Positions 46,905 through 58,119 of a stretch of DNA of 64,000 nt are shown here, one piece after another. The position numbers and the translations under genes were made by a program. Position 1 is the first letter of the stretch. Each line of letters opens with the position of its first letter. The notes beneath the pieces were generated by a model. That model did no database searches, was not told the origin of the DNA, and worked only from the letters and a program-made list of their open reading frames with translations. The DNA is from Branchiostoma floridae (taxonomy: Eukaryota > Chordata > Leptocardii > Amphioxiformes > Branchiostomatidae). The stretch covers positions 6,601,964 through 6,665,963 of the forward strand of contig NC_049991.1 of assembly GCF_000003815.2 (NCBI RefSeq), given 5' to 3'.

Positions 46905-47137
46905 GGTATCTCACTGCACTTGGGGCACCGTTGTGGCACTGCGGGGTTCGTAGATGACTCAACAAATTTCAGAGATGAAGTACGAATTTTCTGACGATCT
47001 GTGTATTCTGTTGTCTTCTATGTCATACTTTTATTACGCAATATCAAATTATCTCAAAATGGTGGAAAAAACTCAGTGCCGCAGTAAACGAAACCCCGCA
47101 GTGCCGCACCGGTGCCCCATGTGCAGTGAGATACCAC
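46905..47137. mobile_element. MITE family E, copy 3 (best preserved ends)
   Basis: ggtatctcactgcacttggg...gttgtggcactgcggggttc pairs with gaaaccccgcagtgccgcac...gtgcagtgagatacc. Confidence 0.85.
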
Positions 47138-47144
47138 ATTTGCA

Positions 47145-47650
47145 TACTGAACTGACACCTGCTAATTTTCCAGGACAAGAAGAAATTTAATAAAGAGATG
47201 TGTCAAGATGTCAGAGAATTTAACCCAACAGCTTGAACTGAAACTCATTTTCCAGGGAGAGACACAGGCGTCTCCTGATGTTATTTGTAACAGGTGCATC
47301 CAGAAATCAGAGAATTGAAGCTGATGGCTTGCACTCACACCAGCTAATTTTCCAGGAAGAGTTACAGACGAGTCTTGGTGTTATTTGAAACAGGTGCATC
47401 CAGAAGTAAGATTATCAAAGTTGACGGCTTGAACTGACACCTGCTCATTTTCCAGGAAGACCTACAAAAGACTTTTTTGAATTAAATGTACCATGTGAGT
47501 CCAAAAATAATTCGACAGCTCGAACTGAATTTCAGGACAGCTCGGACTGTAATTCAAAGAAGAGTTACAGACAAGCCATGAAGTCAGATTACTAACTCTT
47601 GTTGATGGCTTGAACTGACTCTTATTCATTTTCCAGGAAGAAGTGGTGAA
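47145..47650. repeat. Tandem repeat, ~97-bp unit, 5 copies
   Basis: Core gcttgaactgacacctgct, cattttccaggaagagttac and atttgaaacaggtgcatcca recurs with spacing near 97 bases. The last units are diverged. Confidence 0.85.
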
Positions 47651-47959
47651 AATGGCTGACATTTTATTATCTGTCAAATCGGTCGGTCGAGTAGGGGTCG
47701 TCCGGTTTGTGGCTTGACTGTCGTCTAGGTTACGGCCAACTGATCTCCCAGCGGACGCCTGAATAGAAATCAATTGTAGCCATCTAAATTATTTGGCTTT
47801 CAAGCCCATGTCATACAGTTGACGAGATAAGTTTGGTTCTGCTGCTGCGCTCGGTTCTGCTTCGTTCGCTTTTCCGCTGCAGCACTGATTGCTATAATGT
47901 CAAAAATCGTCAGTGAATCGACCTTATGTTTTAAACACGTTGAACGGGACTTGTCAAAA

Positions 47960-48245
47960 AGGGAGGGAGAGAGAGGGACAGACAGACAGACAAACAGGCA
48001 GACAAACAGGCAGTCAGACAGAGAGAGACAGACAGACACAGGCAGAAACAGAGAGAGAGAAAGGTATGGAGATAGAGAAAGAGATGGCGATGGAGACAGA
48101 GAGAGAGAGAGACAGAAAGACCGTGTGAGAGATGCAGAGAGAGTCTGAGAGAGCTAGAAAGTAAGAGAGAGAGAGAGAAAATGAGTCAGTAACAGAGACA
48201 ATGAGAGAAAGATACAGACAGAAACAGAAAAAAAGAGAGGCAAAC
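47960..48245. repeat. Purine-rich (GACA/GAGA)n low-complexity tract
   Basis: Almost pure R-rich strand abutting the assembly gap. ORFs here on both strands are artefacts of composition. Confidence 0.95.
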
Positions 48246-48308
48246 ATAGAGACAGAGTGCGTGTATATGTATGGCGTGCTCCGCTGAATGCACCGGAAAA
48301 TTATGGAC

Positions 48309-48525
48309 NNNNNNNNNNNNNNNNNNNNNNNNNNNNNNNNNNNNNNNNNNNNNNNNNNNNNNNNNNNNNNNNNNNNNNNNNNNNNNNNNNNNNNNNNNNN
48401 NNNNNNNNNNNNNNNNNNNNNNNNNNNNNNNNNNNNNNNNNNNNNNNNNNNNNNNNNNNNNNNNNNNNNNNNNNNNNNNNNNNNNNNNNNNNNNNNNNNN
48501 NNNNNNNNNNNNNNNNNNNNNNNNN
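48309..48525. other. Assembly gap (217 Ns)
   Basis: Run of unknown bases directly after a low-complexity purine tract, so the join and its size are uncertain. Confidence 1.
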
Positions 48526-48961
48526 TTCATCAAACACGCTTATCGAACGCCTTCGTGAAGTATGGAAATGTCGATTTATGCACACTGCTGCATACTTTTT
48601 TAATCGGACTTACAAACAAGGTAAAGAAGTTACAAGGTTAAGTAGTCATCCTTTTTTGGTCACCCTTATTCTTCCAGATAAGTGTTTTTGCTTATTTTGT
48701 GCGCAGAGGTGTGACACTTGATGCTTACACTTTAATTAATTAGCTCCCATGTGCATGGAGCTGTCGGCTTTATGTCACCATTCGAAATATTAATAAAAAT
48801 GCAATAAATTACAACATGTCCTAGCTGGAATCGACCCTTGACATTGCTAGAATTGAACTTCGGCCCACGGATTCACAGTATTTGAAGACAATGTCTCGGA
48901 AGACAATGGTAGGCAGACAGGGTGGGTTTTAAGGCGACCCGTCTGCCTGGCCTGCACGTAA
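48526..48961. other. Stretch between gap and LINE, nothing recognised
   Basis: No ORF or repeat with support. Confidence 0.35.
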
Positions 48962-49212
48962 GTTTTCATTTTCTTTCTTTCTTTCTTTCTTTATTGACGA
49001 TGAGACAAGTCATTACAAGGGTCTGCCTAGGCAGCTTTGGGCTGGTAGCGGCAGAACCTACAAAAATGCGGACGAACATACAAAGAATTCATACAATATA
49101 ATACAATAAAATAATCAATAATTAAAAGGTGTCATGCAACTATACGATATAGCAATAGCTTACTTAAAAGATTGGAGTAGGTGGAAGGTCAGTATGCTAT
49201 CATACAACGAGT

Positions 49213-51116
49213 TTAATATTTAAATCCTGACAGAAGGTGGCTTCTGCAACGAGCTTTGAACTGTGGGAAAGTGGTGGAGTCGGTGATGTGGTTTGGTAGG
49301 TTGTTCCACAGTCTGGAGGTGTATGGAATGAAACTGTTGTTGTATGTTGTAGTTCTGCAGCGAGGGATATGGAGGTGTGAAGAGTTTCGCAGACGAAGCT
49401 GGGTTTGGGTTTGTCTTGTTTGAGGGATGAGTGGTTGGAGGTGAGGTGGTACAGTGCCAGTGACCAGTTTGTACATGATGACTACACGGTGGTAGTCTCG
49501 CCTAGTTGAGAGCCTGTCCCATCCGAGCTCTTGAAGCACGTCCGAGTAGGGTGTCCTTGGCGCTGCACCTGTAACTAGGCGGCCTGCATGGTACTGTACG
49601 CGCTCTAGTACTTTGGAGGCGGCTACACTCATGTTGGTGAAGAGGATGGAGGCATATTCCAGCCTAGGTCGCACTAGGGTAAGGTAAGCCAGTTCCAGTG
49701 CTTCCTTGGACAACTTGCCTCGCAACCTCCAGAGGTATCCAAGTACCTTTCTGGCCTTACTGGAAGTATTCTGTGCGTGCTCATTCCAGCCCAAAGCCTG
49801 GTGTAAGGTGACACCAAGATGCGAGTAAAAGGGAACCTGTTCGATGAGCTGGCCTGAGATGTAGATAGGAGGAAGTACTACTCTGCTTCGTGCAGACTTG
49901 ATGCAAATAACCTTGCACTTCCCTGGATGCAGTTCTAGACCCCAGACATCAAACCAGTCAGAAACAAGCTGTAAGTCGGAGTTTGTGGTGCTGGCTACCT
50001 GCTCGACCGTCGGTCCCGAGTTTGACAGAGACGTATCATCAGCAAAACTGTTAATGTCCGATGTACAAGGTAAGTCCTTGATGTCGTTTATGTAGACTAA
50101 GAATAACAGCGGGCCGAGGATACTGCCCTGTGGGACGCCCGCGTACGTGTGCCTCCAAGACGACGTAGCACCATTAATGACCACACGCTGCTGGCGGCCT
50201 GTAAGGTAGTGATTAAACCAGCCGAGGAGTGGTCCACTAACTCCGTAACGCGATAGCTTGTAGGTTAATCCATCGTGCCACACAGTATCGAACGCTCTAC
50301 GGACGTCCAGAAAGACGGCGGCCGTACAGGAGACATTCGAGTCATCAATGGACTTGGCCCAGTCGTCAACCAATCGCAGGAGTTGTAAGACTGTCCCATC
50401 CCCTTTTTTGAAACCAGACTGGTTGACGTTTAACAGATTGTTGACGGTAAGGTAAGTGTACAGGCGGTTGTGGACGACTCTCTCCAACACTTTGGCCACG
50501 GTAGGTAAAAGTGCGATCGGTCTGTAGTTTGATGGATCAGCCCGGTCACCCTTTTTGTATATTGCCGACACGTTTGACTGTTTCCAGTCTTTTGGTATTT
50601 GTCCTGTAGCGAGTGACAAGTTGAAAAGCTGACAAAGGGAGGCGCTGATGGCTGGTGCTCCCTCCTTAAGGAGTCGGTTGGGTATTCCATCGGGGCCTGG
50701 AGCCTTGTTAGGATGTAATCCTTGCAGCACACCCAGGACTTCTTCCTCTGAGACGTGAATTGTAGAGAGTACTTCGTCAGTGAACTTAGGGAGCCTGCTT
50801 GTAAAGTTTGGATGCGTAGCTTCCTTAGTGACTCTGACAAAGACGTCATTAAGGGTTTCTGCCTTATCTTTGTCTTTGTCCAGGACGATGCCATTTACGG
50901 AGAGTGCAGGAATGCCGGATTTACTCTTCCCTGTTGCTTGTTTGAGTACAGACCAGAAGGCTCGGGCGCCTTCAGCAGTTTTCAGTCTGTCACTAACAGT
51001 AGAGTAGTACTCAGCCTCCGCTCGGCGTAGGTCTTTCGTTAGGCGGTTCTTGGTTTGAGTGTAGTTTCTCCAGTTCTTTGGTGTTGGGGAGCACTTGAAG
51101 GTGTTGTAGAGTTCCG
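49213..51116 (-). pseudogene. LINE reverse transcriptase reading frame
   Basis: An ATG-started reading would begin late; the frame is in fact open from about 51116, through LKTAEGARAFWSVLK and EEEVLGVLQGLHPN, into the reverse transcriptase. Motifs: KAPGPDGIPN, NYRPIALLPTVAKVLE, AAVFLDVRRAFDTV, AGVPQGSILGPLLFLVYIND and the catalytic FADD box (about 50035-50046). The C-terminal region has LAYLTLVRPRLEYAS and YTSRLWNNLPNHI, typical of CR1/L2-like elements. The frame ends at TAA near 49213. Called a pseudogene because it is separated from its endonuclease by a frameshift. Confidence 0.85.
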
Positions 51117-51844
51117 TTTTTTTGACTGATTGCCTCCAGTAGTTCGGTCGTAATCCACGGCTTTCGTGCAGTTACCACCTTTTTTGTTTTGTTTGGGACA
51201 ATGTTTTTGGCAATGTTTAAGAACTTAACCTTCCAGCTATTCCATTTCTCGTCAATTGTAGGACCACACATACAATTATTCCAGTTGACTTTACCTAGTT
51301 CAGCCCTAAACCTATCAAAGTCTGCACGATTGTAGTACCATACATGCTTCTTGATGTGCTTTGTTGAAACAGAAATGCCCAGCTTACATATAACAGTAGC
51401 ATGATCGGAATTTCCTACAGGTGCTAGAGTAAACATTTCATTGATTCTGGATGGGTCAGACAGTATGATCAAGTCCAGGGTACTTTGCCGCGTCAGAGTG
51501 GAGCGGGTTGGCTGGTGTTGGGACTGGTGCAGACCGTATCTTTCGATGATGTCCGCCAGCTGTAGTGCGTGGTTGTCCGTGGACGAGTCCCCCCACTCGG
51601 TGTGGTGGCAGTTGAAGTCCCCAGTAATGACGGTTAATCCTTTCTCGGAAGCAGCTTTGGAGAGGCTGTTTTCCAGCTGATCGTAAAAAGGTGAAGGAGG
51701 GGTGTGCACTTCCTTCTCCACCCTCTCGTCAACTGGCGTACAGGGACAAGAACTGCATGCCACACGTAAGACAGAGCCCCAACAGATGCAGGTTTGTTGT
51801 TGGGAGTTTCTGTCTCCTAGGAAGACTTCCGACCAAGGATGCAA
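51011..51844 (-). pseudogene. LINE endonuclease (EEP) C-terminal half, frameshifted
   Basis: Endonuclease/exonuclease/phosphatase fold signatures: VITGDFNCHHTEWGD and GNSDHATV near the end of the domain. The N-terminal half is missing. After AISQKNGTLQ the frame shifts relative to the reverse transcriptase. A run of seven T at 51117-51123 (A7 on the coding strand) is the likely site of a one-base indel, since reading the other frame from that point gives continuous sequence into the reverse transcriptase. Confidence 0.75.
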
Positions 51845-51989
51845 GGGGTTCCTCCTACCCCTGACTCGTGTATAGTGGGTGCGTCATGCCCGAACATGGC
51901 CCTAAGGTCTGCCACAGCCACAATGTCTGTATGCTCTAAAGAAATACTGCCGGAAGCAAAGCTTCACATTCACGTAAGCCATACGGGCT

Positions 51990-52170
51990 AAGTGACATTT
52001 ACCTATATGTTAACCCTTTGCCTCAGGTGGTCGTTACAGATTTAATGACTTCTCCAAGGAGAACAGGCCCGTGTTTATATGTCATTGCCATGGCAACTAT
52101 ACGTGGACGTTGGATCAGAACTTATATGTTTAATGGAAATGGTTCGCAATTTGAAATAATTGGTGACAAT
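51990..52170. repeat. Diverged repeat, family F copy 2
   Basis: gtgacattt...ctcaggtggtc...agatttaatgacttc...attgccatggcaac...gcaatttga, same order as 45458-45610. Confidence 0.5.
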
Positions 52171-52555
52171 GTATGTGACAGGTTTAATGGCAATTCCATT
52201 ACGAAGACACATGGTTTTAGCGAGAGCAATGCCCCCAAATATTTTCGAGCTGTCACAAGGTTGGTCTGGGAAATTTTTAAATCTGGCCACTCTGAAACGC
52301 CATTCTCTGTACTTTGAGGGACAAATCTTGTTGGCAGACTATGCTAAATTCGATGTCATTTACATGTTAAAAGAAACATATTTCAGGGCAATTTGCCACG
52401 TCCAAAGTACGCTGTGAGCGCCAGAGGCGCAAGCTGTCTCTATGAAGGTCTGGAGAAAAGTTTGAAATCTTGACCTCTGAATTTCCTGCATTTAAGGGGC
52501 ACATTCTGCTTCTAAACTAAACTAAGTTCGATGGCAAATTTGCCCCCTAATAGAC

Positions 52556-52752
52556 TTAGGTGTAAATGAGTACCTAGCTTCATGGGGTCCTGTATTTCAG
52601 GACGTTAAAGGAACCACTGGCACCCTTTTCTGTGTGAGTGGATCAAATAAATCTGTCCAGATGTGCAGCTTGTACTCTTCGTTGCAAAAACCACGACATT
52701 TGGTGGTATAAAATACAATACAATACAATACAATACAATACAATGCAATACA
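52556..52752 (+). repeat. SINE tail with (AATAC)n microsatellite
   Basis: taggtgtaaatgagtaccta...gtgagtggatcaaataaatc...gcagcttgtactctt, then (aatac)8. The tail matches 19541-19620. Confidence 0.7.
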
Positions 52753-53104
52753 ATTGGTCTCACAAGACCCATGCGATTGTAACTCGCCGTTAAGTACGTC
52801 TACAATGTATATGACAAAATGATATTCAAAAATATCAAATTTGTGTAAAATTATGCTTTATTTCCTTTATGCTAAAAGCCCATTCATCTTGCTAAGAACT
52901 GACAGCATCTCCCTGATGAAGCCGGCAATGAAATATGAACTAATTTGGACAAATTGTTTGCTGGAGTACGCGTTTAAGTATTGCCCACTGACGTAATTGG
53001 CGTAGGCGGCCTACGGTTGATTGTTTAGCTTGCACGTCAGATGTTTGACGTTACGTCCGGCAGGAGCAGCAGTCTGTACTTCTTGACGTTCTTGACTTTA
53101 AATT

Positions 53105-53236
53105 AGGGGGGGACATTAATACAAACTTTTTGAAATACGCATTTTAAAATATGGAGATGATCTATATAAACACAGAAATCACAAAATTTAGGCAATTGTA
53201 AAACTCTAACCCCCTGTACATACCCCCTGAAGTTTG
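53105..53236. repeat. Inverted repeat arm, left (pairs with 55513-55660)
   Basis: gaaatacgcattttaaaata...caattgtaaaactctaaccc...tgtacataccccctgaagtt is the diverged reverse complement of the arm at 55513-55660. The arms may bound an element of about 2.5 kb or be two opposite copies of one repeat. Confidence 0.7.
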
Positions 53237-54904
53237 GATAGCCCCCTCGCCATGTACTTGTGTGACGTTGCTAGGATCTACAAGCACTCACTACATTACT
53301 TCAGTTCTTTTTGCACATTTTGTGTGATTAAATGATACATTATACTCCAAGATACTTTTCTACCAGGTTTTGGCTTAATAATCTTGGCTTCCATGGCAAC
53401 AGGGCAGCAAGTCTTGGGGCGAATTTCCATTATTTGGCCCAAAACAGGGAAGTCACGGCAGGGCAGTAATTCGACAATTGCTGAGAATAATAAAGAGTAC
53501 CCAGATCAACTACAAGTGTATTAAGCTTCACAAGAATAGTGGTAAAAGTTTCAGAAACTGGATGCCAAGGAATTGGGCAACTTCAAAAAGAATCATTGTT
53601 TCAAGGTAACAAAAACACAGTTTTTTTTTGCCAAGCTTAAAACCAGTGTTTTTATAAGTGTCGTGAAGTATGGACAGAAAAGCAACAGTTGACTTATTCC
53701 CAAGCTCTCCCCCTGTACATGTACATTCTATATCTCTCATTGTAAGCAAGATGCCTGCGATAATGAATTTCAACAATGTTTTATTGGTACCTGTATTTAC
53801 AACAGAAACAAAAGAACCATAGTCAAATTTACACTCATTGTAGATGGTGTCAATGGAATGTAACATATTTTTTGCAAGTACAATTTTAGGTTGATCGCAG
53901 ATGGGTGTTGCAGATGGATTTTTTGTGGTTATCGGTAGTGGCAGTGCTGTGTTCTTGAGTTGGGCCAGCTTTACACTTACATATCAACTTCTGCTGCTGA
54001 TGTTAAAAATCCATGTTGGGTTTCAGGGTTTGTAAGTCTTTGTCTCTCTTCCAATCAACAGCAATGTTTACAATCTCTTTCTCATTGAGTCCTTGCTTCT
54101 TAAGCCCCTGTTTTCTCTACCAAGCTATTAGACTCTCTAGTACCCTGCGTCCTTTATTTATTCAATATTCACATACATTTTGAGAGTATGGGGCAAAAAG
54201 CACAAATTGCTTATATTAAGCCTTCTACTCAAGAAACAAACCACATACATACATATGTACAGAATGGATAACAGAAAAGTAAATTTAGACAAGACAAAGT
54301 TGGTGCTGCATCAATTAGGAGAACCTGCCTGTGCAATGGATATAAGTATCGACAAAATCAAAAATATTACAGGTTTGTAGATGTGAAAGAGAAGTTGATC
54401 CTGATAACAGCAAAGAACATAAAGTAGTGTCGTTGAGGTGCTTTAGGTCTACTATTATATTGGAGACAGCCGATAACAAACAACTTCTTTGGCTGGTATA
54501 GAGTGTGCAGTGTAGGAGATAATGTCCTTTCCTGCCTTCTCTACTGTACTGTCTAAACGATACAGGTTCTCTTTTCTTTTTCAGTACCCTTGTAACTTCA
54601 GTAATTGTGGTTGCCACTTGGACAAAGACACTACAGACTTCTTCGTCTTTCCTTGTCTGTTAAAACATCTCCTTAGAGATAAACCCGAAGGCTGTATCTT
54701 TTACCTGCAGCAACTGAGTGCTCTAAATATCCACCTTTACATTTGAAAATGCATTTTGGTTGGCGCAACGTAATTCTTAATCCAAGTAACGCAGTGCGCA
54801 ACCTGAATTTTTTTCAGTTAGAACACCACTTTCCCCCCACCTACATGCATAAGTATTTATTTCTTGATAGGATAAAACATAAGTTACATGTAACTACAGG
54901 GGTG
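53237..54904. other. DNA between inverted arms, no gene supported
   Basis: ORFs of 112 (minus, 53528-53866), 66, 100 and 74 codons occur but none shows a transposase or other domain. Confidence 0.35.
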
Positions 54905-54990
54905 CCTAATAGGGGTGGGTGACGGTACAGAAAATCCAGATCCGGCTGAGGTCCAGAGGATCAGGTCCAGGTCCGGACCTGAACCTGATT
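54905..54990. repeat. Short inverted relative of the 43.7-kb minisatellite
   Basis: gggtgggtgacggtacagaa...gaggtccagaggatcagg...tccggacctgaacctg is the reverse-complement form of the units and edge sequence at 43690-43950. Confidence 0.7.
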
Positions 54991-55512
54991 CAGTATGTGA
55001 AAACTTGTGATACTCAAAACAATGGTCCATTTCGCTACAAAGAAATCTGCTTTGCGGGGTATTTGACCACCAATGGCGTTTTAAAATCCTTTAAGGCTAA
55101 CTGCCTCTGTGCGATTGACTGTAAAAATTGATAGAAATGACTACAGAATATGCTATACTATACTTCACTCTTGTTATTTTATTCTACGTAAAGGTAAGTC
55201 TGAAAACGTACATGATTTCAAAATTTGTAGAGCAATCACAAAGAAGAGAATGATATGTGACCAAATGTTTTGCCCATTCTGTGATAGTGTAGCCCGTTTC
55301 GTCCAATTTTGAGTTTGGACCAGTCCATTTTGCCATGGGGGTGACTTTGGAATAGTCCATATTTACCTAGGAAATACATTTAGAGGTTCAGATATCCACA
55401 GTGATCTCTCTTGAAGTCAAATATTGTGCCAAGGATGCCAAAGTACAATTTCTAAGGCATTAAGCGTGTTGGGCAGTATAGCGTTATACTAGCTCAGTAC
55501 ATTGTCAACTTA

Positions 55513-55660
55513 AAAACTTCAGGGGGTATGCACAGGGGGGTTAGCAATTAAAGATTTACAAAATTTTTACATTTTCATATTCAGATGGACCGTCTCCATA
55601 TTTCTAGGTGCGTATTTCATCAAAAACTGCATTTTTTCAAAATAGTGTCCCCCCCCTATT
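55513..55660. repeat. Inverted repeat arm, right
   Basis: acttcagggggtatgcacag...ctccatatttc...gcgtatttcatcaaaaactg...gtcccccccc; partner of 53105-53236. Confidence 0.7.
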
Positions 55661-57540
55661 TAAATGCTGTTTGTGTAACCTTAAGAACTGGCGTAAATGG
55701 CGTACTACATCAATCTTATACAATAACGTATCTACAAGCTGTGTTGGTTTGATACGTTTTATTCACGCACAAAGGGACGGATTTCTGTGCTCATATATTT
55801 AAGGCCTTGTGAAAAAATTATGTTTTCTGTTACCTAAAGAGACATCCCCAGCCCTTATCATCTCCATGCAAAAGGAAGATATAGTATTGGATGAGCATAA
55901 CTCAAGAACCACTAAATGGATTACAATGACATTTGGTATGTGGGTAGGTGTTGGAAAGACAAAGGTGAAGTTCAATTTTGAGCCCCCTGGCATGTGACCT
56001 TAGTACTGCAGCAGAAATTCTTTTTTTTATCTTTTTAAACTAGATGTGTTATGGTCTTAATTCTTAAATGGCAGATAGCTTGTGACATAAGGGAGTAATG
56101 TGTGTGCATATTTGAGCCCCCTAGCAGGTTGCTATGGAACTGCAGTAGGATTTTCGGACTAGTTTTCATAATCATGGTAAAGAATACCGAATTCCTAGCT
56201 ATTTGTCACCCTAGGGGAGGTAGTTCGACGATAGACTCCATAAGGTGATGTTTCCACTTTTTTCATAGTCACCATCAATCGTCACACTGGCTTACATAAC
56301 AGAGCATAACTCAACAACATTTAGCTCGAGATCTTTCTCCCTTTTATTTGAAACAATGACAAAATCAGTTTGCTAACGCTCGCTTGTTAAGAACATTTCT
56401 TGAAAAATTTTCCAATCTTACACAAGACACCATTTCTAACTAGAACAAATTTCTTGACACAGTCACATTTCTTCAAGTTTGTATGGCTTTAACTACCCTA
56501 GTAGCACGTTCGTCTAAAAGTTAGCAAGACCGTCACTGTATATTTGTACACCACCCGCATACCCCAATACATTTCTGCCTGATAGCTAGGTTATTAAAGT
56601 TGGTCTTGTGTATCCAATCTTGTCTACCTTGTGCCCCTCATGAGGAGAATTGCACATAATCACATCGCAGTCTTGCACTTTCGTATCCAATCATTGTCAG
56701 TCCTTGTCATGTATAACAGAAGTGCAACCTTATTTCAGTCTTTAATGAGTTGGTGATGAGTTTCGGCGTCTATCAAAAATGTGGCGACCTTCTCTGATTG
56801 AACAACACAAAGGACACCATCAACTCGGCTAACCGAATTCGCACACAGTCATTTGGAAATCACTGCGTTCATCACCCACTGTTAGCGTGATAGGAATCAA
56901 AATGGCGCCGTCGAATTGCATCACGGGAGTTACGTAACCCAACAAATTAAAAGTTTAACTTGAACTTTCAGGAAAGTTTTGGTTCTGAAACGCAAAAGGG
57001 ATGCAGCTTTCTGAAACACGGTGTCTGAAAAGCTCAGATTCTGACAAAATTGTAAATCTAAAATGTGATTTTAAATCTTAGTTCAATAATCATAGTTCAA
57101 TAGTTCATTTGTTTAAGACAACATGGCACTAGAAATTATCAAGTTGCAAGATACATGTACAACCTAACTTGTAATATAGCCATTTCTTCTGCCACACATC
57201 CACCTAAAACTCAGAAACACAATACACAAGTCCAATTCTTAAAGCAGTGTAGTTTTTCGATCACATAGTTTTAGATGGTTGAAACAAAACTAACAGCTAT
57301 GATACCTACTCAAAAAGATACATTACCGTAAACCACATACTTTACAATGATATTTTTGTCAACGGTAGATTGAACCAATCATCCTATCGTGTCCAGTCCA
57401 TTTCTGTTCGATTCGTCTACTGCAGCCAGTTCAGCAATATTGTCGAGTATGGCATCTACTCCATGTAGTTCTCCTATATAAAGATATAACGGCTAGTCAC
57501 AATTGGACTTGCTATTGAAGTATCAGTCTAGCAGCATTGC
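55661..57540. other. Intergenic stretch with a ~125-bp near-duplicate
   Basis: gagccccctggcatgtgacc...actgcagcag near 55980 is echoed by gagccccctagcaggttgct...actgcagtag near 56113. No gene recognised. Confidence 0.4.
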
Positions 57541-57612
57541 GTGCAAATGGCAGTCCGTGTCTTATCACTGATGTATTACAACACGTTCACATGTCGTTGC
57601 TTTCTCACTCCG

Positions 57613-58014
57613 TTACCATGGGACAAGCCGTCCTCTCAGACTGCTGTTGTTGTTGTTGCTGTCGTCCTGTCCGGCTGCTGCTGCCTTCGGGTCGTGCAGT
57701 TTGGGCAGCCGGCTGGTGACGCTGTACGAGTCCACCCACTCCCCGGGCGCCTCCTCGGTCCCCCCGCAGTCCGGACACACCAGCTTCAGGCCCAGGTCGA
57801 TCCGGATCCGGGCTCTCAGGGCGTCCCGTGCCGGCATCCGCTCCAGACAGCCGGCACAGAACAGGTGGATGATGTTCCAACAGGCGGGCGGCTTGGAGGA
57901 GTGGAGCAGCGCCGCGCACTCCGCGCACACCTGCCGGTGTAGACTCCCTGCCGCCGGCGGGCTTGCCTCTCTCCCCGCCCCGTCCGAGTCCGAACCGCTA
58001 TCCCCTCGGACCAT
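57613..58014 (-). CDS. RING-like C3HC4 zinc-finger protein B, 133 aa, intronless
   Basis: Paralogue of the gene at 33911. Start chosen at the first in-frame ATG (58014) with Kozak-like context (aggATGG); the frame opens slightly earlier without ATG. Residues C30-x2-C33, C45, H50-x2-C53-x2-C56, C80-x2-C83 repeat the ligand set of protein A. The DNA from 57691 to 57938 is 100% identical to the reverse complement of 34104-34351 (checked base by base). Outside the core the proteins differ: B starts MVRGDSGSDSDGAG, ends in an Asn/Ser stretch (SNNNNSS) before LRGRLVPW, and lacks A's basic tail. Just upstream lie short out-of-frame ATGs (a uORF ending TGA) that could reduce translation. The E3 ligase role is inferred from the fold only. 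Confidence 0.72.
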   Translation of the reverse strand: MVRGDSGSDSDGAGREASPPAAGSLHRQVCAECAALLHSSKPPACWNIIHLFCAGCLERMPARDALRARIRIDLGLKLVCPDCGGTEEAPGEWVDSYSVTSRLPKLHDPKAAAAGQDDSNNNNSSLRGRLVPW

Positions 58015-58095
58015 CCTTCTCACATCACCATCCGCCTAACCATTGCATCCAATCCACTTAACGTATTGTGGCTAATTTTCTAAATCACTCCACAG

Positions 58096-58101
58096 TATAT
58101 A
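58096..58101 (-). promoter_or_regulatory. Possible TATA box of RING-like gene B
   Basis: TATATA (in ggttatatactg on the minus strand), 82 bases before the start codon, implying a short 5' UTR. Confidence 0.4.
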
Positions 58102-58119
58102 ACCCCATACTACCGCCGC

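Larger units (their letters stand above)
48962..51844 (-). mobile_element. CR1/L2-like LINE, 5'-truncated, with (TTTC)n tail
   Basis: Minus strand. The 3' end is marked by a (GAAA)n-type tail (ttctttctttctttctttat at 48970-48996) preceded on its own strand by AATAAA-like sequence, typical of CR1/L2 elements that end in microsatellites. It encodes an endonuclease half and a full reverse transcriptase in two frames. Confidence 0.85.

Noticed and set aside
48186-48721. ORFs running through the N gap
   Set aside because: They depend on unknown bases.
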